From positions 4,777,501 through 4,841,500 of the forward strand of contig NZ_CP041253.1 in assembly GCF_006575665.1 (NCBI RefSeq): 64,000 nt of DNA, in the 5' to 3' direction. Source of the DNA: Echinicola soli (GTDB lineage: Bacteria; Bacteroidota; Bacteroidia; Cytophagales; Cyclobacteriaceae). The position numbers and the translations under genes were made by a program. Shown in pieces: positions 47,139 to 55,335 of the stretch. The notes beneath the pieces were generated by a model. The model saw nothing but the letters and a program-made list of their open reading frames with translations. It was not told the DNA's origin and did no database searches. The first letter of the stretch is position 1; every line of letters starts with the position of its first letter.

Positions 47139-47831
47139 ATGAAGCCAAAATCACATTATCAATCACTTTTTCAAGCCGCACGCCAGCAATTAATCAAAGA
47201 TGAATACGAGGTAGATCAAAAAATCGGCGACCTTTCCGATACCAGACGTGGCATCACCTTACTGGCCCGACCCGATCTTAACTGCAAAACCAATATCGCT
47301 GCTTTTCTGAACAAACTGCAGCTACTTGATCCCTCACAATATTATTATCCCCAATCCGACCTGCACATTACGATCATGTCTATCATTTCCTGTTATGAGG
47401 GATTTCAGCTCAGGCAAATAAACCCAAAGGAATATATCTGTGTCATCCTCAAAAGCCTCTCTGAAACTCCTCCTTTCAAAATCCACTTTGCAGGTGTCAC
47501 GCTAAGCCCTGCAGGAGTACTGCTACAGGGATATCCGGACGGGGAAGCCCTTCAGTATTTACGGGATCGGTTACGCCAGCACTTCAAATCGTCATCCCTT
47601 CAGCAAAGTCTGGACAAGCGTTATGCCATTCAAACGGCCCACAGCACCATCATGCGCTATAAATATCCACTAAAAAACAAAAATAAATTCCTCCAAACGA
47701 TTGAGTCCAATAGGCATACTGATTTCGGTACATTTACCGTAAACGAACTGGAGTTGGTATTTAATGATTGGTACCAGCGAAAAGAAAACGTACAATTACT
47801 CCATAGGCTACCACTCACCAACCATCGCTGA
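47139..47831 (+). CDS. 2H phosphoesterase superfamily protein (2'-5' RNA ligase-like)
   Basis: A 230-residue protein with the two HxT/S motifs of the 2H superfamily: His76-Ile-Thr (HITIM) and His168-Ser-Thr (HSTIM). The ATG at 47139 (MKPKSHYQSLF) is chosen over a TTG at 47067. 2H enzymes act on 2'-5' or cyclic phosphodiesters in RNA or nucleotides; the exact substrate is not predictable. A Bacteroidetes subgroup of this type is often labelled 'mutarotase', which I think is a misnomer. It stands alone and is followed by a hairpin terminator at 47967-47995. Confidence 0.82.
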   Translation: MKPKSHYQSLFQAARQQLIKDEYEVDQKIGDLSDTRRGITLLARPDLNCKTNIAAFLNKLQLLDPSQYYYPQSDLHITIMSIISCYEGFQLRQINPKEYICVILKSLSETPPFKIHFAGVTLSPAGVLLQGYPDGEALQYLRDRLRQHFKSSSLQQSLDKRYAIQTAHSTIMRYKYPLKNKNKFLQTIESNRHTDFGTFTVNELELVFNDWYQRKENVQLLHRLPLTNHR

Positions 47832-47966
47832 GCAACAACAATTTAACACAAAATACCCCATTTACGGTATTTTTTCCAATAGCTAAATATGGTAACTTAC
47901 CAACAGCATTAAGTGAATAAAAAGAAACTACTACTCCTTTGATTTGTTTTCATTAAACTCACTTAG

Positions 47967-47995
47967 CCATGCTCAATTCCGAGAATTAAGCATGG
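47967..47995 (+). terminator. Hairpin terminator after the 2H phosphoesterase gene
   Basis: A 13-bp stem with one mismatch (CCATGCTcAATTC 47967-47979 with GAATTaAGCATGG 47983-47995) and a 3-base loop, followed by TTACTTTTTAT. It lies 135 bases past the stop. Confidence 0.6.
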
Positions 47996-48000
47996 TTACT

Positions 48001-48672
48001 TTTTATCTCTATTTATCAAAACATCCAGCGATCTCTCAACCAAATTTTGGTCTCACAGGAATTTAATGACAATTCCCAAGAAAAATCCGGGCATTTGATG
48101 GAATGCAGATTTACAATGACCGGTTGGTTGACGAAGACCACAAAGACACTGGCACTTCAAACCATGGAATCGTCAAAGCTATTTTTGGTTCTATATGATT
48201 TACTATGGGTAAACTGAGCCCTAGCGGGTTATGGAGATCGAAGAATCGCGTGGAAGGATGAATGGGGCACCCATACTCCTGATGCAGTCGATAATCATAT
48301 ATGTTTTCTGCCCATGGTCAGTACCTACGGAACCGTTAGGATGCTGTATCCAATTCCTGTTACAAAGCTAATGCTCATAAGGAGCATCCCTGCTAACACT
48401 TCTGTCGGCTAAAATAGTGAGTAGGCATTTAAGTTTGGTAAGATCAGGTTGCCTCCAGGGGGCTTTGTGCCGTAGGAACAAAACCATTTCCCTGATCTAT
48501 CCGCACAAGCGGGACAGTCCCGTGGATAATTTACCCACAGTATTTCATATAAAACCTTACTTTTGAGTATGCCCCTGCTTAAATTTTAATTGAAGAATCT
48601 ACTAATCCTTATTTTAAATGTTTGTCGGTACTGGGGAAAAGGACTCATTAATCCATGGCTACTGTAGATCCT
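48001..48672. other. Gene-free region with coding-like remnant and REP-like palindrome
   Basis: No intact gene. An open stretch without start codon at about 48219-48414 reads like degraded protein (GYGDRRIAWKDEWGTHTPD and on) and could be a remnant. At 48441-48498 an element with outer arms AGATCAGG/CCTGATCT and an inner TTTGTGCC-GTA-GGAACAAA hairpin looks like a repetitive extragenic palindrome. CGGGACAGTCCCG lies just after it. Confidence 0.4.
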
Positions 48673-49225
48673 GGATCAAGCGGAAAAGTTATGGGGATTA
48701 GGGTTGGTTTCGATAACACGCAGATGATGCAGATTAATAAGATTTACGCTGGTTTTTTATAATAAACGCGATTTAAAATACCGTCATAGCGAGGAAGTAT
48801 AGCCTGTCCCGAGCTATCGGGAACGTGGCAATCCCGTATTAAGAAAACGAGATTGCTTCACTCCGTTGCTCTGCATTCGCAATGACGGATTTATACTGAT
48901 TCTATAATCTATACATTACTATTGCTAAATCAAAGAGAAATATGCTTACCAAAACCACCTGGAAATCTCTCATCTTCCAGAAATATTGCTTGGTCCTCAA
49001 AATGTGCTAAAAAGGAGGCAAGCGAAAAAGTTGAGGGCATGAATCCCTTTATTTTATTAGGATTTCTTTTTTGTTTTTTTGCCACAAAGATTCTAAGACC
49101 CAAAGCTGTTTGTTTTCCATGAAATTTGGAATCCGCCTACAAAACACTTCGTGTCTTGGTGACTTCGTGGCGACATACCAAATGAATATAAATCTTCTCC
49201 AGCCCCCAGAAATATTGCTTGATCC
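48673..49225 (+). repeat. Composite dispersed repeat, copy A
   Basis: Head: GGATCAAG..., then GGGATTAGGGTTGGTTTCGATA and a run of GCAGATTAATAAGATT-type phrases. Middle: the 108-bp inverted-repeat element. Then a segment that could encode MLTKTTWKSLI, then CCACAAAGATTCTAAGACCC and CACTTCGTGTCTTGGTGACTT phrases near the end. The same order recurs inverted at 58665-59350 (copy B), and the head plus the coding-like part at about 62180-62370 (copy C, same strand as B). Confidence 0.8.
48781..48888 (+). mobile_element. 108-bp MITE-like inverted-repeat element inside copy A
   Basis: Ends CCGTCATAGCGA and TCGCAATGACGG are inverted repeats with one mismatch. The 108 bases are identical, on the opposite strand, to 59137-59244, and absent from the corresponding place in copy C, so it behaves as an insertion. 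An internal hairpin CCCGAGCTATCGGG is present. There is no coding capacity. Confidence 0.75.
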
Positions 49226-49263
49226 TAGATCCTCTGTTTTTTATTCTATCTTGATACTTGCTA

Positions 49264-49297
49264 CAAAAAAACCCTCCCAGAAATATCCAGGAAGGCT
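49264..49297 (-). terminator. Probable terminator of the KduD-like gene
   Basis: An imperfect stem (AAAACCCTCCCAG with CCAGGAAGGCTTTT) lies about 25 bases past the end of the minus-strand dehydrogenase gene, with a T-tract on the proper side. Confidence 0.45.
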
Positions 49298-49320
49298 TTT
49301 CATCAGTTAATTTTCACATT

Positions 49321-50109
49321 TTATTCTTCGCCGTGCGGCTTGCCAATCGTCGCAAGGATCCCTCCGTCCACATAGACAATCTGGCCATTGACAAAGTTAC
49401 TGGCCTGGCTGGCCAAAAAGACCATCGTTCCCTGCAAATCTTCAGGATCTCCCCATCTGCCTGCAGGCGTTCTGTTGATGATAAAGTCATTGAACGGATG
49501 GCCGTCCACACGGATCGGGGCAGTCTGCTCGGTGGCAAAATAACCTGGGCCGATCCCATTTACCTGGATATTATATTTGGCCCACTCAGTCGCCAGGTTT
49601 CTGGTCAGCATTTTCAGACCACCTTTTGCAGCAGCATAGCCAGACACCGTATTTCGGCCGAGTTCACTCATCATGGAGCAAATATTGATGATCTTGCCTC
49701 CTCCTTTTTCCTTCATGCCCTTTGCTACACGCTTGGACATCAGAAAAGGAGAAACCAAATCCATGTTCACCACTTTGGCAAAATCTGCCACTTCCATTTC
49801 GAGCGCAGGTGTACGCTGGATCATTCCGGCGTTGTTCACCAAAATATCGATGGTACCAAATTTACTTTCTATTTCAGAAAGCTTCTCATCCACTTCTTTT
49901 TCGTTGGTAACATCAAAAAGATAACCATGCGCCTCGATGCCATCAGCAGCATAATCTTCGAGTGCCTTCTCCATCTTGGCAGGTGTATGTCCATTTACGA
50001 TCAGGGTAGCACCACTCTTAGCAAGAGCCTTTGCCATGGCCATCCCAAGACCATGGGTACCACCTGTGACAAGGGCTACTTTTCCTGATAGATCAAATAA
50101 TTCTTTCAT
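49321..50109 (-). CDS. kduD: SDR-family 2-deoxy-D-gluconate 3-dehydrogenase (KduD-like)
   Basis: A 262-residue short-chain dehydrogenase. Rossmann motif TGGTHGLG (15-22), NNAG in DILVNNAGMIQR, active-site YAAAKGG near 155-161 and a C-terminal VNGQIVYVDGGILATIG are all present. Immediately upstream on the same strand lies KduI, so the reaction is most likely reduction of 2,5-diketo-3-deoxygluconate to KDG in unsaturated uronate breakdown (from pectin, alginate or glycosaminoglycan lyase products). It could also be gluconate 5-dehydrogenase by sequence alone; the KduI link decides for KduD. Confidence 0.9.
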   Translation of the reverse strand: MKELFDLSGKVALVTGGTHGLGMAMAKALAKSGATLIVNGHTPAKMEKALEDYAADGIEAHGYLFDVTNEKEVDEKLSEIESKFGTIDILVNNAGMIQRTPALEMEVADFAKVVNMDLVSPFLMSKRVAKGMKEKGGGKIINICSMMSELGRNTVSGYAAAKGGLKMLTRNLATEWAKYNIQVNGIGPGYFATEQTAPIRVDGHPFNDFIINRTPAGRWGDPEDLQGTMVFLASQASNFVNGQIVYVDGGILATIGKPHGEE

Positions 50110-50187
50110 ATTTGGTTAATAGTTATTTGGTTAATGGTTATTGGACACTATGGGGTCTGTGGTCGAAAGCCGACTATTCACAGCCTC

Positions 50188-51027
50188 TTATTTCATATCT
50201 GTTACAGCTACTTTGTCCATGTCGCCATAATCAAGGTTTTCTCCGGCCATTCCCCAGATAAAGGTATAGTTGGAAGTACCTGAACCTGCGTGGATAGACC
50301 ATGCTGGTGACAATACTGCTTCATGGTTTTTCATCCAGATGTGGCGTGTCTCGTGCGGCTGTCCCATATAGTGGCAAACTGCCGCAGTTTCGGCCAAATC
50401 AAAATAAAAATATGCTTCCATTCTTCTATCGTGCGTGTGGGCAGGCATGGTGTTCCATACACTTCCTGGCTTGAGCTGGGTCATGCCCATCTGCAACTGG
50501 CAGGATTTCACGACACTGTTCACGATCAACTTGTTGATCACGCGGTGATTGGACTCTTCCATGGATCCCAGCTCTACTTTTTCAGCATCATCCAATCCTA
50601 CTTTTTTGGTTGGATAAGCAGTATGGGCCGGCGCAGAGTTAAAGTACAAAAACGCCTGTCCTTCTGTGGAAGGGTTAAAAATCACTTCTTTTACTCCCCG
50701 CCCCACATATAGTGCTTCGCGTGTGTTCACCTTATGATCGGTACCATCTACGGTGATCAGGGTCGGTGCCCCTACATTGATCACACCTAGCTCACGACGC
50801 TCCAAGAAATACTCCGCTTTCAGCTGATCTACAGTTTCCAGTTCCAAGGCTTTGTTCACCGGAGCAATTCCTCCTACAATATAGCGGTCAAACATGGAAT
50901 AAACGCCAGTGATCTTATCATCTTGAAAGATGTTCTCGATCAAAAAATGATCCCTTAACTTTTGGGTGTCATAGCCTTTGACATCATCAGGATGCGCTCC
51001 GTATCTGGTTACGATGTTCGTATGCAT
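50188..51027 (-). CDS. kduI: 5-dehydro-4-deoxy-D-glucuronate isomerase
   Basis: A 279-residue cupin-fold isomerase of normal length. The metal site HTHDRRMEAYFYFDL (two His and a Glu) near 197-211 and the opening RYGAHPDDVKGYDTQKLRDH are characteristic. It converts 4-deoxy-L-threo-5-hexosulose uronate to 3-deoxy-D-glycero-2,5-hexodiulosonate, the step before KduD. KduD follows 78 bases later. No KDG kinase or aldolase, and no polysaccharide lyase, is present in the window. Confidence 0.96.
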   Translation of the reverse strand: MHTNIVTRYGAHPDDVKGYDTQKLRDHFLIENIFQDDKITGVYSMFDRYIVGGIAPVNKALELETVDQLKAEYFLERRELGVINVGAPTLITVDGTDHKVNTREALYVGRGVKEVIFNPSTEGQAFLYFNSAPAHTAYPTKKVGLDDAEKVELGSMEESNHRVINKLIVNSVVKSCQLQMGMTQLKPGSVWNTMPAHTHDRRMEAYFYFDLAETAAVCHYMGQPHETRHIWMKNHEAVLSPAWSIHAGSGTSNYTFIWGMAGENLDYGDMDKVAVTDMK

Positions 51028-51453
51028 GTTAATTGTTTATTTATATAATTAGAAAATAATTTTTCACTTCAAAACGGCCTGTGCAATCGATTACCCAACC
51101 GCCAAAAACTTGCTGGCTTTTCATTTTCCCATATCCCTTTTCAGCCTCTCATTAAAAAGGATAGCGAAACCAGCAATAATGCAATTGATCAGCATTGTAA
51201 TGCTGCTTTTGCTTCTCTGGAAAACAAAACTAACATATTTCACGAGAAAAAAAACCCGCACAGTCTGGTGTATGGATGACTTTAACCCGAAATGCACATT
51301 AGCCTATCTACGCCGCGGCGCACAAGTGTTGCGACCTGAAATTGCTTCAAAAGAACCCCACCTAACCTCCCTTGCAAGGAGAGAGACATGCAATCATCTT
51401 TACTTCTTTACCCCTTTCCTCTATCTTGATACTTATTCTTAGCTCTTGGTTCT
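51028..51453. repeat. Intergenic region with 51-bp dispersed repeat
   Basis: No supported gene. Bases 51300-51350 are identical to 62070-62120 (same strand), and the 15 bases before them are similar. The sequence contains the palindrome CGCCGCGGCG. The rest is AT-rich leader of kduI and weak phrases. Confidence 0.7.
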
Positions 51454-52716
51454 TTACTCTTCTTTGATACTTACTGTTCGAATCGTGCCACTAACACTCA
51501 CTTCCAATGGTTTTTCCAGTCCTTTGGCAAACTGCTTCAGATAGGCATCCCATTCAGCGGCATTGTCAAATTGACCACTTTTTTTCCAGCCAAATCCTGC
51601 ATAATAACTAACTTTTCCTTTAGTAGGTTTGGCCATGACCAGTAGCTGGCTGCCATCCGGGTAATCCACACGGTGGTCTTTGGACTCGATGACATCAGAA
51701 GGATCCATCACAATGCCCAGCCCAAGTTCACTTTTGTCCATTGGCTCCCAGTAGCGGTAAATACCCGATTCATCATTTATGGCTACCTGTCCTTCTTTAT
51801 TGTGCAGCGTAATGCCGATGGTGACATTTGGCACGGAGGCTTCACTCTTCACAGTAGATTCAAAATGGTTCAGGTTACTGCCCAGGTCCAGGCTGATGCG
51901 CTTGGTCTCGGAGACCATTTTACCGTTCACTTCCCATGGAGCATAGGTCAGTTCAAAAATCGTCCTGATCGGCCCCACAGCGATCCGCTTATAGCTCACA
52001 AAGTTTCGGGAAGTGTAGAGAGAATCATTCTCCCAAATACCGATTCCACCAATCCCTCGACTGGAGCCCACATGATAGGGATCATACCCCTCGCCGGTAT
52101 CGACATGATAGGCGCCTTTTTTCTCGTCGTTTTCCTTGTACCATTTATCGATAATGGGATAATCCACCCGTTTTAACCAACAATCCATGCCACTGGAAAG
52201 GGTACCGTCCGGGAGCTTTTGCTCAATCCTACGCTGGGCATCGGGACCATAAGTACGAAAAGCAACACGGTCGTTTTCCCAGGTATAATCGTCCGTGCGT
52301 TCTGGTACAAAGCGCGAAAAAGTCTGCTGTTCGGAAGTGGGTTGCTCCTCTCCTTCCTTCAAGGGACGAACAGTATAAGTGCCTGATTCCCCCGCTTCCA
52401 AATCCACTTGAAACAGCCATTGGTCAACGGTATTATCTCCGTCCAAATCCACCCATTGATTGAGTAGGGCCTTGCCATCACTGTCGGTAACCACTAGTTT
52501 TTCAGTGCCGTACTGTTCGATCGTTTGCTGAAGGATTTGAGCAGGAACCTCTACAGTGGCGGCGGTTTTATCCACTTCGGCGGGATTTTTCACCTCAATG
52601 GTTACCGTGTGGGTATTCTCTTGACAGCTCGCTAGTATCAAAGCCGCTCCGGCCAAGAATGCTCCCCCTTTAATACTTGGGATCAATAAGTCCCGTAGAT
52701 GCTTGGTGTTTTTCAT
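51454..52716 (-). CDS. DUF4861 family lipoprotein
   Basis: A 420-residue lipoprotein. The signal (about 1-30) contains GAALILASC with the lipid-binding Cys30. The rest matches the DUF4861 family, which occurs beside uronate-polysaccharide lyase and KduI/KduD genes in Bacteroidetes; its biochemical activity is not settled. Visible features: repeated 'DGTLSSGMDCWLKRVDYPII', HVGSSRGIGGIGIWENDSLY and a C-terminal GFGWKKSGQFDN. It precedes kduI by 426 bases, with a dispersed repeat in between, so it may have its own promoter. Confidence in the family is moderate to good, in function low. Confidence 0.8.
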   Translation of the reverse strand: MKNTKHLRDLLIPSIKGGAFLAGAALILASCQENTHTVTIEVKNPAEVDKTAATVEVPAQILQQTIEQYGTEKLVVTDSDGKALLNQWVDLDGDNTVDQWLFQVDLEAGESGTYTVRPLKEGEEQPTSEQQTFSRFVPERTDDYTWENDRVAFRTYGPDAQRRIEQKLPDGTLSSGMDCWLKRVDYPIIDKWYKENDEKKGAYHVDTGEGYDPYHVGSSRGIGGIGIWENDSLYTSRNFVSYKRIAVGPIRTIFELTYAPWEVNGKMVSETKRISLDLGSNLNHFESTVKSEASVPNVTIGITLHNKEGQVAINDESGIYRYWEPMDKSELGLGIVMDPSDVIESKDHRVDYPDGSQLLVMAKPTKGKVSYYAGFGWKKSGQFDNAAEWDAYLKQFAKGLEKPLEVSVSGTIRTVSIKEE

Positions 52717-52880
52717 GAAAATAGCTAATTCTAATAAATGCTAAAAAAACAGTTTATCCTACTAATGTAACAATGGCACTATGGCATCTGCAAGCCTTGG
52801 ATAAAATATATGCTCCATCCGCAAAAATTAGTGATTTTGGCTGAAGCAAATGACTTGGTCATAATATGAACAGCATTAAA

Positions 52881-52905
52881 AGTGCCAGTGCATTGCACTG
52901 GCACT
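52881..52905. repeat. 12-bp near-perfect palindrome
   Basis: AGTGCCAGTGCA (52881-52892), one T, then its exact complement (52894-52905). It sits 30 bases past the end of the DoxD-like gene and 165 bases before the DUF4861 start. It could be a terminator without U-tract or an operator for the DUF4861 gene. Confidence 0.6.
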
Positions 52906-52934
52906 GCCTCTTTGCCGTACCCAAGAGAAAACCT

Positions 52935-53948
52935 TTATTTTTTCAACTGATAATCCCAGCTGGCACCGCTAATGTCGGTTATTTTCAAGGTATAAGTACC
53001 TTCGGTCAATCCTGTCAGCTCGGAAGCAATCAAGTTTATTTTAGCCTTACCTCCCAGCGGTATCACCAAGCTATGTTTTCCAGGCTTTACTTTTGCGACA
53101 TAATAATTCTCTATTGACGCGGGATCCATGGTAGCCAATTCTTCGTTGGAAAGTCCAAACACCTTATTTCCTGCACTATCCTTTACTTCCACGTCTATGA
53201 TCCAGGCACCATAGACATCCACTCCTTCTGTCCTGAAAACATTAAACTCCACACCTTCGTCAGTGAGCTTACCTTCCGTAATTTCCAGTTTTGGCTTCAC
53301 GGATTTGTTATGGAGTGGTCCCCATAAGCCTCCATGGAAAATTTGGTTAGTCATCAACGAAATTCCCAATATGGCCAATGAACCTGCAAGCACCAACTTG
53401 GAATAAAGATGTGCTTTGACGGGTAATTCTCCGGAAGCCATCCAGGCAAACCATTTTTTCTTAGTGAAATCATAATTGTGCTGAAGAAGGTAATGGTCAA
53501 TGGAATATTTGCCACTACCCGTCAAAAAGAGCACGAAACCCGTAGCTATTCCCAGTACCCCAATTTGCCATTCATCAAGACATGTAGTCCCAATCCATCC
53601 TGAGCCCAATAAAATCCCCATGGCCAACCCAAAAACCCCAACACTCATCAATCGGGTAAAGGCACCCAACATGATCATCAACCCCACTATACCTTCCACC
53701 AACGTAAAGATCACCATTGCCCACCAAAGCCAATCTGGATTTTCGACCAAGTACTGGATAATAGGTTTGATGCCCAATGCATGGGGCAGAAAGTGGTTGA
53801 ATTTTTCGCCAATATAACCGCTGATTTCTGGATTGAGTTTATCAGTCAAAACAGTCCGTCTGTAAAGGGCCGAAAAGTAAGTCCAGCCCACCACTAATCT
53901 CAAGGAAAGTGTCATAAGACCTGCGTCATTTTTTATGTTCATCTTCAT
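52935..53948 (-). CDS. DoxX/DoxD-DoxA-like membrane protein
   Basis: A 337-residue protein. The first part (about 10-215) has a short first hydrophobic stretch and several membrane helices (VIFTLVEGIVGLMIMLGAFT, VGVFGLAMGILLGSGWIG, LAGSLAILGISLMT) and resembles DoxX/TQO small subunit DoxD. The last 120 residues form an exported beta domain (from about KSVKPKLEITEGKL) resembling DoxA, so it looks like a DoxD-DoxA fusion. In archaea the pair forms thiosulfate:quinone oxidoreductase; that activity is unproven here. It starts 6 bases after a secreted DsrE-like gene, strengthening a sulfur link. Confidence 0.75.
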   Translation of the reverse strand: MKMNIKNDAGLMTLSLRLVVGWTYFSALYRRTVLTDKLNPEISGYIGEKFNHFLPHALGIKPIIQYLVENPDWLWWAMVIFTLVEGIVGLMIMLGAFTRLMSVGVFGLAMGILLGSGWIGTTCLDEWQIGVLGIATGFVLFLTGSGKYSIDHYLLQHNYDFTKKKWFAWMASGELPVKAHLYSKLVLAGSLAILGISLMTNQIFHGGLWGPLHNKSVKPKLEITEGKLTDEGVEFNVFRTEGVDVYGAWIIDVEVKDSAGNKVFGLSNEELATMDPASIENYYVAKVKPGKHSLVIPLGGKAKINLIASELTGLTEGTYTLKITDISGASWDYQLKK

Positions 53949-53954
53949 CGTTTT

Positions 53955-54374
53955 TTAAAGCGTTATGGAATAATATCCTTCTTTTTGTAGTTGCAATCCG
54001 TAGAGGATGCCGTTTTCGATCACACCGATCCCAGATGGCAACTCAGCCGACTTCACGTCAAACTTTTGCAATGAAAAACCACAGGCCAAGAGCGTAACTT
54101 TACGATCATGAGCCATTTTCAGCAATGGAACCATGGTCTTTTCATTCACTAGGTCTCTTACGGCCTTACCGCAAATAACCACTTGGAATTCGCCAAATTT
54201 GCTTCCGCCTTCCTTGGCCAACGCCTCTGCAGCCAACAAAATCGGCTTGAGCTGCGCTACATTTCTGGTCAATACAAAATAGTTTGATTTTTCTTTATTG
54301 GTATGAGTTTGTGCATCTGCCTGGCCAGCCAGCAGTAGGGAGACCATGGCAAGCAATGCTATTTTATGTTTCAT
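53955..54374 (-). CDS. Exported DsrE-like protein
   Basis: A 139-residue protein with a signal peptide (1-22, LLAGQADAQ). The mature part has a DsrE/DsrF-type Rossmann-like fold (KSNYFVLTRNVAQLKPILLA, FGEFQVVICGKAVRDL) with Cys residues in VVICGKA and TLLACGFSLQ, the latter at the place of the DsrE persulfide-carrying Cys. DsrE-type proteins carry sulfane sulfur; the signal peptide puts this one in the periplasm, where the DoxD/DoxA-like partner 6 bases downstream also faces. The two form an operon. Confidence 0.8.
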   Translation of the reverse strand: MKHKIALLAMVSLLLAGQADAQTHTNKEKSNYFVLTRNVAQLKPILLAAEALAKEGGSKFGEFQVVICGKAVRDLVNEKTMVPLLKMAHDRKVTLLACGFSLQKFDVKSAELPSGIGVIENGILYGLQLQKEGYYSITL

Positions 54375-54580
54375 TTTTTTTGGGATGTATTCTTACACTC
54401 CTCGATGCTTGGCACCAAAAGAATGTTTATGGAAAATTAATATCGCTTAAGAATACGAAGGGTAGAAACGCCAGCAGCGGTATTGTTCTTTTACACAATC
54501 CTACTACGCTATCTAATATATTTCACCTCCAGTTTAGCCAAAAGCGAGGTTAAGAGAAGTTCTAATTCAAAAAAGGAAAC

Positions 54581-54967
54581 TTACAGATGGGTCTTAAAAT
54601 TCTGATACAAAATATAATAGGGAACAGTTACCGCGGTTCCTAGCTTAGCATAAAAAAATGTTGGACGCTGATCCTGCTCATTCCATTCAAATTGGATAAA
54701 TGCTGCAATCAAGGTGAGTGCAGGAGTCAGTTCAGCAGTGAAATCCACCATAGCGTGAACCGCCGTGGTATCATCAATGGCAAAACAAGAAGACAATGGC
54801 TGAACAGCTTTACTCTTATTGAGCACTTGGGTATGCGTGGCTCCAAAAGCCTTCTGAATGGTATTTCTGACCGAACAAGGCGAACATAGCAAAAGCGTCA
54901 ATAGCGCCAATACAGCTATTGGATGCCACTTTTTAGTCTTACGCTTTTTTTCCAATCCTTTTACCAT
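54581..54967 (-). CDS. Small membrane-anchored protein with CSPC motif
   Basis: A 128-residue protein with a basic start (KGLEKKRKTKKW), one hydrophobic segment (18-33, AVLALLTLLLCSPC) and CSPCSVRNTIQ just after it. A second mild hydrophobic stretch lies near 80-92. I do not recognise a family. The Cys-Pro-Cys arrangement and Gln/Asn-rich ectodomain are the only notable features. It is a single gene on the minus strand, 207 bases from DsrE. Confidence 0.6.
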   Translation of the reverse strand: MVKGLEKKRKTKKWHPIAVLALLTLLLCSPCSVRNTIQKAFGATHTQVLNKSKAVQPLSSCFAIDDTTAVHAMVDFTAELTPALTLIAAFIQFEWNEQDQRPTFFYAKLGTAVTVPYYILYQNFKTHL

Positions 54968-55029
54968 TTGTAATTTCCAAACGGCACTGGGAAAAAAAAG
55001 TTGTTCCTCAAGCAGTTTTAAAAAGTGGT

Positions 55030-55237
55030 CTATTTTCTATGTTGGTTTTTCATTGAATAGAGTATGAACCCCATACCTATCATCAACAGCACATTGGATG
55101 CTATGCGGAGGTAAAACCCCTGGTCAAAATTCTCTTCCATCAGAGTATTTACAACAAATAAGACCGCACTGGCTAACAGTAAAAATATGGCTAGATAGTG
55201 TTTTTTTATTCTTTTTTCTGTAAATTTTTAATATCAT
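55030..55237 (-). pseudogene. Small two-helix membrane protein with one-base frameshift in an A7 tract
   Basis: From the ATG at 55237 the frame reads MILKIYRKKNKK, then needs removal of one A from the run of seven (T7 at 55201-55207 on the plus strand) to continue as HYLAIFLLLASAVLFVV... to ...LYSMKNQHRK and a TAG at 55030. The corrected product would be 68 residues with two membrane segments. The unshifted downstream frame has no usable start before its middle Met. It is either a broken gene, a phase-variable or slippage-expressed gene, or an assembly error. Confidence 0.55.
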
Positions 55238-55335
55238 AAAATCAGCTAGTTAACCGTTAGAAAGCACCTATTGCTTCGTGATCGGGCAAAAACTATTCAA
55301 CAAGCCACAGCGTTACGAAAAACGCCCCTCCTTAT

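Noticed and set aside
48001..49320. Insertion sequence with transposase
   Set aside because: No frame long enough for a transposase and no DDE or HUH-type motif could be seen; only short non-coding repeats.
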